DNA of 64,000 bases from Boletus sp. NGJ. Lineage: Eukaryota > Basidiomycota > Agaricomycetes > Boletales > Boletaceae. Position numbers and translations under genes: made by a program. The notes below the pieces were generated by a model that was not told where the DNA came from, did not search any database, and saw only the letters and a list, made by a program, of their open reading frames with translations. This document shows positions 1 to 11,345 of this stretch, in pieces (the first letter of the stretch is position 1; each line of letters opens with the position of its first letter). The stretch spans positions 124,001 through 188,000 of the forward strand of contig JAGTXK010000141.1 in assembly GCA_019096195.1 (NCBI GenBank), given 5' to 3'.

Positions 1-187
1 GAGTGGAGATTAAAGAGTTGTGGATCACATGAGGTGTGATGTCATATGATGTCATAGGTTCTAGACCTATCATGTGATGTGTTTTCACGGTCATGTGCAC
101 AGTCACGTGACTTGTGAAGAAAAAGGTTGATGAAAATGAAAAGTAAGTGTTTGTATGAAAAGTTTGAAAATTTTGTATATTATAACA
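1..187 (-). repeat. 3' LTR of the chromovirus, truncated by window edge
   Basis: Matches 8011-8197 nearly base for base and ends in the same TATAACA. The remainder lies left of the window. It abuts a purine-rich tract on the minus strand, as expected of a 3' LTR. Confidence 0.92.
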
Positions 188-200
188 CTACCCCCTCTTT
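188..200 (-). promoter_or_regulatory. Polypurine tract of the chromovirus
   Basis: On the minus strand the bases immediately before the 3' LTR read AAAGAGGGGGTAG, a typical plus-strand primer site for Ty3/gypsy elements. Confidence 0.8.
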
Positions 201-1870
201 AAGACTTGAATTCCAGACAAGTCGTTGTTTTTTCATTTTTGGTGAAGTTTTCATAAGGAATAAACAAAGAAGTGAATGCTGAAACGGATAAACCATGAAG
301 CTTGCATGGTGCGGATGGGTTAAGACGATGGAAATCCTTTACTGCCTCCGGTGCAGTGATGTGAATTTCTTCAGATTCCCAAGTGTGATCAGTTTCGTCG
401 TAACCTTTCCAGTGAACCAAATATTCTAATTTGCCTTTCTTCATTCGAGAAGCAGCAATAAAGTCAATTTCGAACTACTCTTCTCCCTCTTCATTAATCT
501 CTATAGTGTCAGGTTGAGATTTAGGCTGTCCAGACAGCGTGTCTTTATAAGGTTTGACACGAGAGATGTTCACAGTTGGATGGATGTGAACAGAGTTTGG
601 GAGTTTAAGTGTTATGGCGTTAGGAAGGATCCAAGTAATGGCGTAAGGACCAATCCATTTTTGAGTAAGCTTTTTCGCCGTGTATGGAAGTTTTAATTTA
701 TCTGTGGATAGCTAAACCTGTTGGCCAATAGAATATTCTGGTGCAGTGGATCATTTTTTATCGGAAGAGGTGATCATCCTCTCTCATGTAGCTTCCAGTG
801 CTTCTTCTATTTCTTTATGGTTTCGTCCAATCTTGTTTGCGAAACCGGTGAGATGCCCTTCGAAATCCATACACAGTATGTAGTTTCTGTAATAATATGG
901 GAAATTTTCAAACTTTTCAAACGCTTACTTACTTTTCATTTTCTTCAACTTTTTTCTTCATAAGTCACGTGACTGTGCACGTGACCGTGGAAACACATCA
1001 CATGATAGGTCTAGAACCTATGACGTCAGATGACATCATACATCATGTGATCCACGACCTTTTAATTTCCGCTCTTCTCACACAGCCATATTAATCTCCG
1101 TCTTACCATATGTAGTAATTTATCACACGCACAGCATGGTCTGTGCACACTTTCCTCCTGTATATAAACTAGCACTTTGACGACTGGTACCCCAGTCTAA
1201 TCCACTTGTATCTTCCTCCAACAACCTATTAGCTTCGGCCATCGGTCGTCGTAGGGTTGGGAATATCCAGGACTAAGACTCCCCACCTTATTCGTTAAGC
1301 CAGGACTTGTGTAGCCTGCGAGATATTCGAGCCTTGTGATTTGGTTTCCGAAAGGGATTATAACAGTTTCTGGTGACTTTAAAGGGGATCTCGCCAGTTG
1401 CCATTGTTATGGTGTTATTGTGCAAGAATTGGGTGAGCTTCAACCATTCTACCCAATCGTGTTGTTTCTTTCCAGCATATGCACGGAGATATTGTTCAAG
1501 ATCTCGATTAACGCGCTCTGTTTGTCTGTCCGTTTGCAGATGATATGCAGTGGAAATCTTTTGTTTAATACCAAGGAGCTTGTAAAGCTCTTGGGTAAAT
1601 GCAGACACGAATTGGGGTCCTCAATCTGATACAAGGGTTGAGGGGAGTCCGTGTGTTGACCAAACATGATCTCTAAATAAAACTGCAAGGTCCTTTGAGG
1701 AACAGGTATCGTAGGTAGGTATAAAGATGACTTCTTTCGAAAATCTATCTATGACAACACAAATAGCAGTAAATGATTGTGATGGAGGTAGACCAGTTAT
1801 AAAGTCTACCGATAAATCTTCCCAGGGTCTTTTTGCCGCAGGTAAAGGGATAACTTTTCCTGCCAGTGCA
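199..1870 (-). pseudogene. Integrase and chromodomain region of the chromovirus (fossil)
   Basis: Integrase-like text is readable around 1290-1690 (for example the conserved YHLQTDRQTERVN stretch). A chromodomain-like segment lies at 199-444 with the aromatic signature LVHWKGYDETDHTWE. The region is split by a solo LTR at 888-1365. Reported only as a fossil part of the larger element. Confidence 0.8.
888..1365 (+). repeat. Solo LTR nested in the chromovirus integrase region
   Basis: This 478-bp segment is the same LTR family as 7719-8197, in the opposite orientation to its host element. It starts TGTAATAATAT and ends TATAACA. It is flanked on both sides by GTTTC (883-887 and 1366-1370), a 5-bp target duplication. 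No internal retroelement sequence accompanies it, so it is a solo LTR left by LTR-LTR recombination. Confidence 0.9.
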
Positions 1871-1872
1871 TT

Positions 1873-3489
1873 TTATTTACCCTTCATGAGGGCGCACACT
1901 TGGTAGTGATCTACATAGTCTTTTATGTCTTTTGTGACTCCTGGCCACAAGAAGTAATGAGAGAGTGTATGAATAGTTTTAGAATGACCACCATGTCCTG
2001 CTATTGGTGAATCATGGCATAAAGTAATGAGTTCTGTATGTAGTGATTCTGGAACGAATATTTGTTCTTTTTCATTTTTGAATAAACTAAGCTCGGAATA
2101 GAAGAGGAAATTGTTTATGGCATTTACGTCATATTTTTTGGATTCTTTTTGGATTTTTGTTATAAAGTCGGATGATAAGGAAACATGGTTTATAAATATA
2201 GATGGTGGGAGAATGGTAGTGTTTTGATTGTGATCTTGTACTGCGTCACCATGGTCTGGTCTTCTGGAAAGAGCATCTGCTCTTCCATTTGAGGAACCTG
2301 GTTTATATACAAAAGAATAATTGAATTCTTGGAGTAGTGCATGCCAGCGTGCTTGTCGTCCGCTCAGCGTTTGAGGCTTTTTCCAATACTCCAAGTTTTT
2401 ATGGTTGGTCCAGATTTCGAATCTTTCTCGACCTATAAGATAATGTCGCCATTTTTCCAGGGCGCAAACCACTGCTAGCAGTTCTTTGTCATAAATTGGG
2501 TAATTGCGCTCTGCACTGTCAAATGAATGTGAAATAAAGGCAACTGGTTGCCAGTTACTGTCGTTGCATAATGTGGAGAGCACAGCTCCCATGGCGATGT
2601 CTGAAGCATCAGTTTCCACATGCATTGCTTGATCATGATTTGGATATGCAAGAAGTGGTGTTTCCATGAATTTTCTTTTTAGGTTTGAGAAAGCTTCTTG
2701 TTGTTCAGGACCCCATTTGAATGGAATGTCTTTTTTGGTAAGATCATTCAAGGGTCGAGCAATTTGTGCGAAGCCTTCTATGAATCGTCTATAATAATTA
2801 CATAGTCCAAGGAAACCTTGGAGTTGCTTTAGTCTTGTAGGTACTGGCCAATCCATGACCCCAGCTACTTTTTTTGACTACATCTCTACCCCCTCTTTAG
2901 ATACAACCATACCCAGAAAGTCCACTTTATTAGCTGAGAAGGTACACTTTTCTGGTTTTACATAAAGATCATTCTCGTGTAAGCGGTGTAGAACTTCCTT
3001 TACAACTTCTTCGTGCTGTTCTTTGGACTTTCCAGATGTAAATATCATAATGTCGTTGATGTAAATAATGACTACAGCATACATGTCATTAAAAATATTG
3101 TTCATCATGGTCTGAAATGTAGGAGGAGAGTTCATGAGTCCAAAATACATAACAGTTGGTTCGTAAGCTCCAATGGGGGTGACGAAGGCTGCTTTCCATT
3201 CATTGCCTTCTTTGATACGTACATTGTTGTATCCCCATTGAAGGTCCATGGCTGTAAATAGATCTGCATTCTCGAGTCTATCAATTAATTGTGGAATAAG
3301 AGGGAGTGGATAGGAATTCTTGATGGTTCCTTTATTTAAATAACGGTAATCCATTACCATTCTCTTTTTGCTGTCTTTTTTGAGAATAAAGAAGACAGGG
3401 GATGTTTGTGGAGATTTTGAAGGTTTGATGTAACCCTTTTTGACTTCCTTTTCGATAAACATTCTGACTTCTTCCATTTCAATGTCCAA
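1873..3489 (-). pseudogene. Reverse transcriptase and RNase H region of the chromovirus (fossil)
   Basis: Reverse transcriptase fingers/palm text is readable at 2878-3489 (conserved MDYRYLNKGT and PPTFQTMMN blocks). RNase H and the connection region are at 1873-2856, with the typical LGLCNYYRRFI, ETDASDIAMGAVLS and YDKELLAVV blocks followed by an HHCC-type integrase start. This is a fossil coding region of the minus-strand element and is not expected to be functional. Confidence 0.88.
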
Positions 3490-3948
3490 AAGGGGAATGA
3501 CATGTCCTTTCTTTGGAATGAAGTCTTCTTTGAGATCAATTGCGTGATCCCAATGTTTTCATAAAGGCATTCTTTGGGATTCTTTCTCTGAGAAAACATC
3601 TAGAAATTCATGATAAGTTAGTGGAACCTTTTCTTTGAGTCCTTCTTCTATAGTACAAAGATTAACTGGTTCGTAAGAAGAAGTAGGGCCTAGTCCCATA
3701 ATTTTACAGTACGAAGTGCAACGAGGAAAGGTAATTGTTTGTTTTACCCAATTGATGTCAGGGTTGTGGTGATACAGCCAGTCATAACTGATGATCATAT
3801 GATGGGTTCCTAGTTTTGATATATAAGCATCTATGACTTCATAGTGTCCTTGAATTTCCACCATTAGGGTTACCGCGTGACGGATCGGTCTGATAGCTCC
3901 TTCCGAGCCGTCAGTGTTATGTATCTTTATGGGGTTTTTAATATTATA

Positions 3949-4160
3949 CAGTGGCTCAAAAAAGTGTCCCAATGTTTGGCTATTTTGCAAAGACTTGACA
4001 TTTGCAAAAGAACCAAAAGGTATTAGCCCTAACCCTTGCTGGGCCATTGATAGCCCTAAGCCTTGCCCTGAAGATGAGCCCTTAGTCATATAATGTGGTT
4101 GTCATGGCACTGAGATATAGCCATATTAAAGTGACATGTCATTGGGACACTTTTTTGAGC
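3949..4160 (+). repeat. Left terminal inverted repeat, Tc1-like copy 1
   Basis: The 212-bp arm is bounded by the terminal CTCAAAAAAGTGTCCCAATG at its outer end and the same sequence in reverse orientation at its inner end, so the arm is itself palindromic at its borders. Confidence 0.85.
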
Positions 4161-4179
4161 AACATTTCTATTCTTCAAT

Positions 4180-5199
4180 TTAGTACTTTGTATGCCCTCC
4201 CTTTGCTTTTATCACTGCCTCTAGTCTTCTAGGCGTACTCTCTATCAATCCTTGACACTCCTCAACCTCTATCTTCCCCCACTCCACTTCAATTCTCTCC
4301 CAAGGCTCCCATACTCCTTTTGGTGGTGTTGTATAGCTATTGAGTTTTTTTTTGAGGATTTGCCAGAGATGTTCAATGGGATTAAGGTCTGGAGATTGTG
4401 CTGGCCAGTCAAGAAGCTTGATCCCTTGAGATTCCAGCCACTCCTTGGCTCTTTTAGAGGTGTGCTTGGGGTCATTATCTTGTTGAAAGATAATGCTCTC
4501 CTTCAGGAATTCCAGAATTTTCCATGGAAGGAAGCAGATTATCCTCCAAAATGGAGACATACTGCTCAGCATTCATCCTCCCTTCAACCTCTGCAAGAAT
4601 CCCCACTCCACTCCAACTCATGCATCCCCAAACCATCAAGGAACCTCCTCCAAACTTTACTGTTCCCTGAACTTCCTTGTCTTGCAAAGACTTTCCTGCC
4701 AATTTCCATACATACTTCCTTCCATCTGACCCAATCCTGTTGACCTTGGTTTCATCTGACCATATAACCCTAGTCCAGTCCTCCACAGTCCAGTGTTGGT
4801 GCTTGAGAGCAAAGGCTAGCCTATGTTGCCTATGCTTCACAGACAAGAGAGTGGCTTCTTTTTCTTGACTACAGCCTTGAGAGATGCAGACTTGAGAACA
4901 TTCCTAACAGTTTGAGCAGAGACAGGAGAAGAGAGAGCAGAATTGATGAGATGGGTAGCCTGGACAGCATTTTCAACTTTGCCAGAGGTAATACTAGAGA
5001 CAATTCTCCTTTTATCAGTAGGAGAGAGTTCAGAAGGACATCCTAATTTGATGTTTTCCTTGCCTGGGTGGATCTCCTTGATAACCCTGGCCACAGTAGA
5101 CTTCCCCAGACCAGTTTGGAATGATATTTGCCTAGTAGAAAGGCCAGATTCAGAGAGAGAAACAATATTGGCTCTAGCAGAGGAGGGAGTGGATTTCAT
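4180..5199 (-). pseudogene. Tc1-like DD34E transposase, frameshifted
   Basis: Encodes a Tc1-family cut-and-paste transposase. The N-terminus (from 5199) has a helix-turn-helix with LSTRQISFQTGLGKSTVARV. The catalytic core carries WSDETK (first Asp), QQDNDPKHTS (second Asp) and SPDLNPIEHLW (Glu), with 34 residues between the second Asp and Glu, hence DD34E. All three acidic residues are kept. The reading frame changes near 4840-4860 (just before the VKHRQHRLAFA segment) and again near 4520-4550, so this copy should not make an active protein. The C-terminus ends with the family's KAKGGHTKY-type tail at 4180. It has no introns and fills most of the space between the terminal repeats. Confidence 0.9.
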
Positions 5200-5340
5200 A
5201 ATGAAGTAGGGTTGGCTGAATGGTATCTCTGCTCTTTATACCATTTGGAGTTATGTAAGTGACATAATCAGACAGGGTTGAAGCACAGCATCCATCAGAA
5301 CCTTATGTTATTTACTAAATGATAGTTGATAATATCAGGG

Positions 5341-5552
5341 TCAAATAAGTGTCCCAATGACATATCCTTTTAATATGGCTATAACTCAGTACCATGACAA
5401 CCAACTCACATGACTAAGGGCGCATCTTCAGGGACAAGGATTAGGGCTATCAATGGCCCAGCAAGGAGTTAGGGCTAATACCTTTTGGTTCTTTTGCAAA
5501 TGTCAAGTCTTTGCAAAATAGTCAAACATTGGGACACTTTTTTGAGCCACTG
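5341..5552 (-). repeat. Right terminal inverted repeat, Tc1-like copy 1
   Basis: This is the reverse complement of the left arm over about 212 bp. It again has inverted copies of the end sequence at inner and outer borders, the inner one slightly diverged. Confidence 0.85.
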
Positions 5553-5554
5553 TA

Positions 5555-7110
5555 GAAAGGGATGCCATGACAAGTAACATAGTCCTGATCGATAAAAGTA
5601 TGCGATGCTCCCGAATCCAGGAGGGACTGGAAACAGTAATGTGACCACTGTCCATTGATGTTGCACGATACTATGGTTTCAAGTGAGAATTCTCCACCAT
5701 AGGATAACATAGATGCTTGGTTCAATGTGACTCTCGTGGGTTTATAGATATGAGATATTTTTTGTTGTTTGACAAGGAAATTAAGCACACTTATGTCTGG
5801 TGCCACGCTCAATTGAGATGCCCTTGTGGATTGTATTGATAATTTACGTAAGACAGAAGAAAGATCTGAAATCAGGAAATCGCTACTGGTACAGTTCATA
5901 AGAGAAGAAAAAGAAAATTGTTCATGCTGCTGAGTTCCCTCTTCACTCATTGGCACTGTCCATTTAAAGCCTGAGCAGCTCTGGCTTTAGCCTCTACCTC
6001 AAACTTGTCTCTATAGTATGCCTCTGCCTCATCTGAGATGTACATCCTTGCTGCTACACTTGGTGCCGCTGTAGCTACAGGAGGTTGTAGAAGAGGTTGA
6101 GATGCATATTGTCTGGTTTGGGATTCGTTAAAAAACGAGGGATGCTCATTTTCTCCCTGTGTTTGCTCAATATACGAGCCTTGATTCCAATTCCAGATCT
6201 GCCTTTGCATTGGTGGTCGACCTGTTCTTTTAAACAGATTCGTGGGGCAATTTGGTTTTATGTGGCCTGGTTTACCACAGTGGAAACAAGTTCTTGTGTC
6301 TTTCGATGGTCCAGCTTGCTGGACTCCTATTTCCATTGGGGCGCCGCAGCCCGGTTGTGTACCCACTGTCATATACTGAGGGCGGAATGAATTGTGTGGG
6401 TGTTGCCCACAAGGCGGGGGAAACGATGATCACGGAGGTTGAGTTCGGTTGGGCGGTCCACGTTTGTTTGCTATTTGTTCAAACGCCCTTCCAATTACTC
6501 TATAATTGATGACTAAATCCTCGTAGTCAAAGTTCCGAGCCGGACTGTTTAGATATGATCTTTCATAGATTTTAAAGTCTACAGCTTTTTTGAGGAGAAC
6601 CTCTGTGTGATGATCGTCTATGTACAACTCTTTCCTTAGGATTTCAAATTTTTGTAGGAACAGGTCTATAGGATAACCATTTTGTTTTAGAGTCTCTAGT
6701 TTCCTTAGAGACTCATGTGCTAATGTGTCGATACAGAAATGTGTTTTTATTTGTTCCTGTAACCTGTTCCATGTAGGCCATGCATTGGCTCCTTTTGCTG
6801 GTAGCATAGTCCCATTTGCGTCTGTTTTGATGGTTGCCTCCTCATTGAGATAGTGCTCCATTATAAGCTGAGCAAAGCTTTCCACCTTTTCTTCGAGATG
6901 CGAGAGGACTGCGATGTCCATGATCTTGTTATTTTTCCAGGTCTGCACGTCGACCCAGAGACAAAGTTTTATCCACCATGGGTGGAAGGTGGACCTTGTG
7001 CCATCCCATTTTCCAGGGTCGGCAATTTTCTTTGTGATGTTATCCTTGTCGCGTTCCTGCGTGAGGTTGGCGAGTTTCTGAATGAGCTCGTCAATGTCTA
7101 GATGAGACAT
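5555..7110 (-). pseudogene. Gag and protease region of the chromovirus (fossil)
   Basis: A Gag-like, retrotransposon-gag domain is readable at 6430-7110. A nucleocapsid CCHC knuckle (CFHCGKPGHIKPNC) lies at about 6280, and an aspartic protease motif (LLDSGASHTFID) at about 5600. The following protease sequence is interrupted by the Tc1-like element. The leader between Gag and the 5' LTR (about 7111-7718) is non-coding. Fossil. Confidence 0.85.
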
Positions 7111-7718
7111 ATTTGTTTACAGGTTTAAGAAGAGAGGTTGGGCGAAGATAAGAGCGAAAGATAGAGATGTGATATAGAGCGAAAGTGGAGGATGGGCAGA
7201 GCAGTCTGACTTTGTCAGGGTTTTTTTGGTAAGTTTTCCTTTTCCTAGGTCAGTTTTCTTTCAGTACCTTACTACCTGGTATCTTACAACCAAGTTCTGG
7301 GGTACCTACGCCTTCGTAGGAGTTGAAGTAAAGGTCGTTAAAAATGGTGGGCAACGGTGGTAGGGGGACCGGAGTATAACTGCTTTACTACTAGCAGGTG
7401 TGCACAGAGATAAGTTGAGATAAAATCTCCTATTGCACTGTGTGACATCACAGGTAATCACGTGAACCTGGATTTACTATTGTAGAATCAACGTACGCTT
7501 AGGTCGGCAACTACCTCAGAAGTGGAGCTAGTGCACTATGCCTGGCAGCAACTTTATCCTTATTTATAACGCTGGATGAGCATATATGCAAGTGTTTCGG
7601 TGAGTGCTTTTCTCGTCACTGTCAAGTGGTGAATACTTCAGATGTCCCTTAACGCTGGGTCCGCGTATGATCTCCTTAGCTCTGGAGTCCAAGCGTTATG
7701 TATATAGTCTAATCCAAG

Positions 7719-8197
7719 TGTTATGAACCTTTTGGCACAAACCACAAGGCTCAAACTATTCACAGGTTACACGAAGCCTGGCTCAATGAATGAGGTGGGG
7801 AGTCTTAGTCCATACTGTTCCCAACCCTACGATGATCAGAGTGGCCAAAGCTAATGAGTTGTTGGAGGAAAAATACAAGTGGATTAGACTGGGGTTACCA
7901 GTCGTCAAAGTGTTACTTTATATATATGAATGAGATGCGCACAGACCAAGCAGTGTGTGTGATAATTTACTATGTATAGTAAGACAGAGATTAAAAGGGC
8001 TGTGTGAGAAGAGTGGAGATTAAAGAGTTGTGGATCACATGAGGTGTGACGTCATATGATGTCATAGGTTCTAGATCTATCATGTGATGTATTTCCACAG
8101 TCACGTGCACAGTCATGTGACTTGTGAAAAAAAAGGTTAATGAAAATGAAAAGTAAGTGTTTTTATGAAAAGTTTGAAAATTTCATATATTATAACA
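7719..8197 (-). repeat. 5' LTR of the chromovirus
   Basis: A 479-bp LTR with TGTTAT/ATAACA termini. The adjoining leader contains a near-direct repeat of the border (TCCAAGCGTTATG at 7687 and TCCAAGTGTTATG at 7713), so the exact inner border and primer-binding site are not certain. Confidence 0.9.
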
Positions 8198-8202
8198 TTC
8201 AG

Positions 8203-8546
8203 GGTCTGCACCCACTCTGGAAGTGATATCACTTGTGCTTGTGATACATCTTCTCATTACCTCGCACTTGTGTGGTCTTCTTGTTATCCACAGACAGAAT
8301 TGTTCACATGCTTAATCAGCGGCAACACCAACACAGACAGGGTTCTGATCAAAGTCCAAGACTCTGCCATTGGTCATAGAGACATCCCTTATACTCAGAG
8401 GAGACTCTATGTAAAGCTAGCTGTTGGTACCCCATATCTAGGGAATTCAGGCCTAGGGAGCCATTTGCTCAAGTCCAGCTAGTCCAGTAATCAACTAGAA
8501 GGTCAATTACTCGGTAACATGTCACCAAGTTACGAAGGTTGTAACA
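8203..8546 (+). repeat. Right part of a second-family LTR interrupted by the chromovirus
   Basis: Aligns with the 3' portion of the complete LTR at 11346-12205 (GTCTGCACCCACTCTGGAAG to the end GGTTGTAACA). The bases TTCAG at 8198-8202 also precede the matching point in the complete copy. The chromovirus therefore seems to have inserted at TTCAG in this LTR, and the missing left part should lie beyond the window start. Confidence 0.85.
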
Positions 8547-8548
8547 CT

Positions 8549-8730
8549 TTCTCAAGTATGCAGAAACTAATCTTGGTGTTTCTAACGCTACTACATATGA
8601 GCACAAACTCACCACACAACACATTGGGCCAGATATCCTCTCCAAAATCAGTGACAAGACACTTTTGGACATTGGAATTCCAACTGGCAATATAATCTGT
8701 TTGAAAAAGGGTTGTACAGTTTGCATCAGT
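8549..8730 (+). pseudogene. Fragment of a SAM-like-domain accessory gene
   Basis: The plus strand reads a helical domain resembling sterile-alpha-motif proteins: YAETNLGVSNATTYEHKL, then IGPDILSKISDKTLLDIGIP and an ICLKKGC ending. I recall such C-terminal domains from agaricomycete hypothetical proteins, but cannot confirm this by search. The 5' part is cut off by the LTR at 8203-8546. The apparent continuation (12260-12561) lies beyond a Tc1 element, simple repeats and a solo LTR. It is convergent with the DDE transposase at 12690-13474. Confidence 0.5.
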
Positions 8731-8853
8731 AAAAACAGGACTAACTATCCAGTGCTGGACAGTACTGAATAGTAACATAGTGCTCATAGTGAGGGTCCAA
8801 CTGAATAGTGGTTTGATAGTACTATAACAATGTCTCATACTCTGTTCATAGTA

Positions 8854-10466
8854 CAGTGACTCCCAAAACTGTTCCAATATCTAACCCTGATGCAGTGCAT
8901 GAAGTGCACTGCAAACACCCATGGGAATTTCGCTTGGCTTTGGTGGGACAAATAATAGTACATACTCTTGGCTACCTATGGGCGCTTGGATCATGTGATT
9001 GGATCCAGAGGAAGTGGAGATATGGCTATTTTAAAACAGCAACTACATTGGAACAGTTTTGGAACTTTTGATTATCATAAGGGTATTTGGTATATATCAG
9101 TACTTGGTATATCCTCCTTTGGCTTTAAGCACTGCCTGAACCCTTCGAAGCATGCTTTCAATCAATCCCTGACACACCTCAGCTAGTATCTCATTCCATT
9201 TCTCCTGAGTTCTTCTCCACAACTCCTCTATTCCCTTAGGAGGCTCCTCATAGTCTGCCAGCTTCCTTTTGAGGTGAAGCCAGATATGTTCTATGGGATT
9301 GAGGTCAGGAGACTGTGCAGGCCATACCATGGTCCTAAATTTCTGCTCTTCCAGCCACTCCTTGACCTTTTTGCAAGTATGCTTGGAGTCATTATCTTGT
9401 TGAAAGATGACATTAGGAGGATTCAGATCATAGAACTCCAAGGAATCCTGGAGTTCATTCTTCAAAATTTGAAGGTAGAGATCACCATCCATCCTACCAT
9501 CAATCTTGGTTGCATAGCCAACCCCATCCCATGCCATACAGCCCCACAACATCAAAGAACCCCCTTCAAATTTCAAAGTCCCCTCAACTAATCTGTCACT
9601 AAGCCCCCCTCCTTGCTTTTTTCATGCCCATTTGCAACCATCTGACCCAAGACAATTGATTTTGGTCTCATCAGACCATATCACCTGCTTCCAGTCCTCT
9701 AGAGTCCAGTCCTTATGAGCATAAGCAAAGTCCAACTGAGCCTTGTGATGTTTGGTAGAGAGTAGTGGGTATTTGGACTTGACTATGGCTTTTATACCAA
9801 TCTTTTTCAAATGACAATAAACTGTATTAGGATGGAGAGGCTGGTTGGTGATAGTGGAGAGAGCTTTGGTGACCTGAACAGCATTCTCTGCCTTATTACT
9901 GGAGATAAGGTAAACAGCATGATGAATATTAACAGAGGAAAGCTTTGATGGACAGCCTCCAGTAGACTTTTGAAGGTCAGAACACTCCTTGGAACAAAGC
10001 CTAGAGATGGTAGCAATGCCAACACCTGTACTAGAGGCAATAGAGCAGATGGAATGGCCAGAATTAAGTTGAGAGAGGATAGTGTTTTTTTTGACTGGTA
10101 GAGAGAGATTGCATGATGGTAGTGGTTAAGAGTCAAGAAGTGTGGGAACATTTTTAGACTCAGACATGATATTTATATGTATATCTTTGTTTGTACCACC
10201 AAACAACAGCAATTATCCCCTTATATCATAAAGATTCTAATGCTCACATCAAAAGTCCCAAAACTATTCCAATGTAGTTGCTGTTTTAAAATAACCATAT
10301 CTCCACTTCCTCTAGATCAAATCACATGATCCAAGCGCCCATAGGTAGCCAAGGGTATGTACTATTATTTGTCCCACCAAAGCCAAGCGACATTTCCACA
10401 GGTGTTTGCAGTGTGCTTCACGCACTGCATCAGGGTTAGATATTGGAACAGTTTTGGGAGTCACTG
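8854..10466 (-). mobile_element. Tc1-like DNA transposon (copy 2)
   Basis: A 1613-bp element with ends CAGTGACTCCCAAAACTGTT and its reverse complement, flanked by TA (8852-8853 and 10467-10468). Inverted terminal repeats run about 217 bp (8854-9070 and 10249-10466). Each inner border carries an inverted copy of the terminal sequence. The transposase is on the minus strand. Same subfamily and exactly the same length as copy 3 (17675-19287), in opposite orientation. It sits in an ACTATGA-rich, low-complexity context. Confidence 0.94.
9097..10114 (-). pseudogene. Tc1-like DD34E transposase (copy 2), frameshifted
   Basis: Close relative of the copy-3 transposase. The catalytic pieces WSDETK, QQDNDSKHT and SPDLNPIEHIW are all present, with 34 residues between the second Asp and Glu. 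A start equivalent to that of copy 3 is at 10114. The frame is lost soon after the start in a run of A residues, and again around 9580-9620, between the GSDGCK and KFEGGSLMLWG segments. So it is a decayed but recognisable transposase, ending in KAKGGYTKY at 9097. No introns. Confidence 0.88.
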
Positions 10467-11345
10467 TATAGCCATAGTCTGTCATAGTATTCTCATAGTA
10501 TCTTATAGTGTCCCATAGTATTCTCATAGTATACATACTGTAGTGCTTCCATAGTGGCTTAGCAATCCTAATCCTAATCCTAATCCTAATCCAATTTCAA
10601 GCCAATTCTAATTTCAAATTCAATCAAATATTGATTCTATTAATTCTAATTCTAATCCCAGTCCCAATTCCAATTCCAATTCCAATCCTAATCCTAATCC
10701 TAATCCTAATCCTAATCCTAATGATTTACAAAGTGAAGTGTTGACTTCATGTAATGAGTAGAGAAGAATAAAATTAAGAAACAAAAGGGTGTGGGAATGT
10801 TTTTGAAGTCTGGCTTGTTTATATAAGAATGGTGGCACAAACATTGGCAAACAATGTCCGCTTTTTTAACACTGAGTGTGGGAAAATGGACTTGGATATT
10901 TTTTTTGAGTGTAGGTCTACACTTTTGGTACACATTGTGACTACACTTTTACTACACTTGGTGCGCATTTTTGGTACACTTTTAGTACACTTTGTTTGCT
11001 ACACTGTACTACACTCTGCTACACTTTTGTTTGCTTTTTTTTACTACACTCTATTTGCTACACTGTACTACACTGTTTCCTATACTTTTTGTACAACATT
11101 TGACTACATATTTGACTACACTTTTTGTGCACTTTTTGACTACACATTTTGTATGCTTTTGATTTAGGATTAGGATTAGGATTAGGATTAGGATTAGCTT
11201 AAAATTACTACTATGACTATGACTACTATGAATGTACTATGAAAGCTATGAAATGCTATATATGATACTATGATACTATGAACACTATGAATATATTATG
11301 GATACTATGAATACACTTTCAATACTATGATACTATGAACACTAT
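10467..11345. repeat. Low-complexity block with telomere-like and ACTATGA repeats
   Basis: No gene is evident. The block holds degenerate TCATAGTAT/ACTATGA units (10470-10550 and 11205-11345), two CCTAAT arrays (about 10564-10592 and 10684-10722), a degenerate TACACTTTT-rich stretch (about 10900-11160) and a TTAGGA array in the opposite sense (11164-11198). Apparent reading frames of repeated Leu-Gly and Leu-Glu here are just translations of the hexamer array. Confidence 0.85.

Larger units (their letters stand above)
3949..5552 (-). mobile_element. Tc1-like DNA transposon (copy 1), nested in the chromovirus
   Basis: A 1604-bp element begins CAGTGGCTCAAAAAAGTGTC and ends with its reverse complement, flanked by TA on both sides (3947-3948, 5553-5554). 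That is the Tc1/mariner target duplication. Inverted terminal repeats are about 212 bp. It carries one transposase gene on the minus strand and lies in the protease region of the surrounding LTR element, so it landed after that element. It belongs to a different subfamily from copies 2 and 3, whose ends begin CAGTGACTCC. Confidence 0.95.
1..8197 (-). mobile_element. Ty3/gypsy chromovirus LTR retrotransposon, broken, with nested insertions
   Basis: The minus strand carries, in order, a 5' LTR (7719-8197), a Gag region with a CCHC zinc knuckle, an aspartic protease region, reverse transcriptase, RNase H, integrase remnants and a chromodomain-like C-terminus, then a polypurine tract and the 3' LTR, which is cut by the window edge. 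Gag-PR-RT-RH-IN order plus a chromodomain places it among the chromoviruses. A Tc1-type DNA transposon (3949-5552) and an oppositely oriented solo LTR of the same family (888-1365) are nested inside. The element is broken, with several coding breaks besides the two insertions. The 187 comparable LTR bases differ at about 12 positions, nearly all transitions, so it is not recent. It appears inserted at TTCAG within another LTR. Confidence 0.93.

Noticed and set aside
10620-10850. Open frame of repeated Gly-Leu and Glu-Leu
   Set aside because: It is only a translation of the CCTAAT/AATTCC tandem repeats; no start context or conserved domain.
10467-11345. Chromosome end
   Set aside because: The hexamer is ATTAGG, the arrays are short and inverted, and host genes and transposons continue on both sides.
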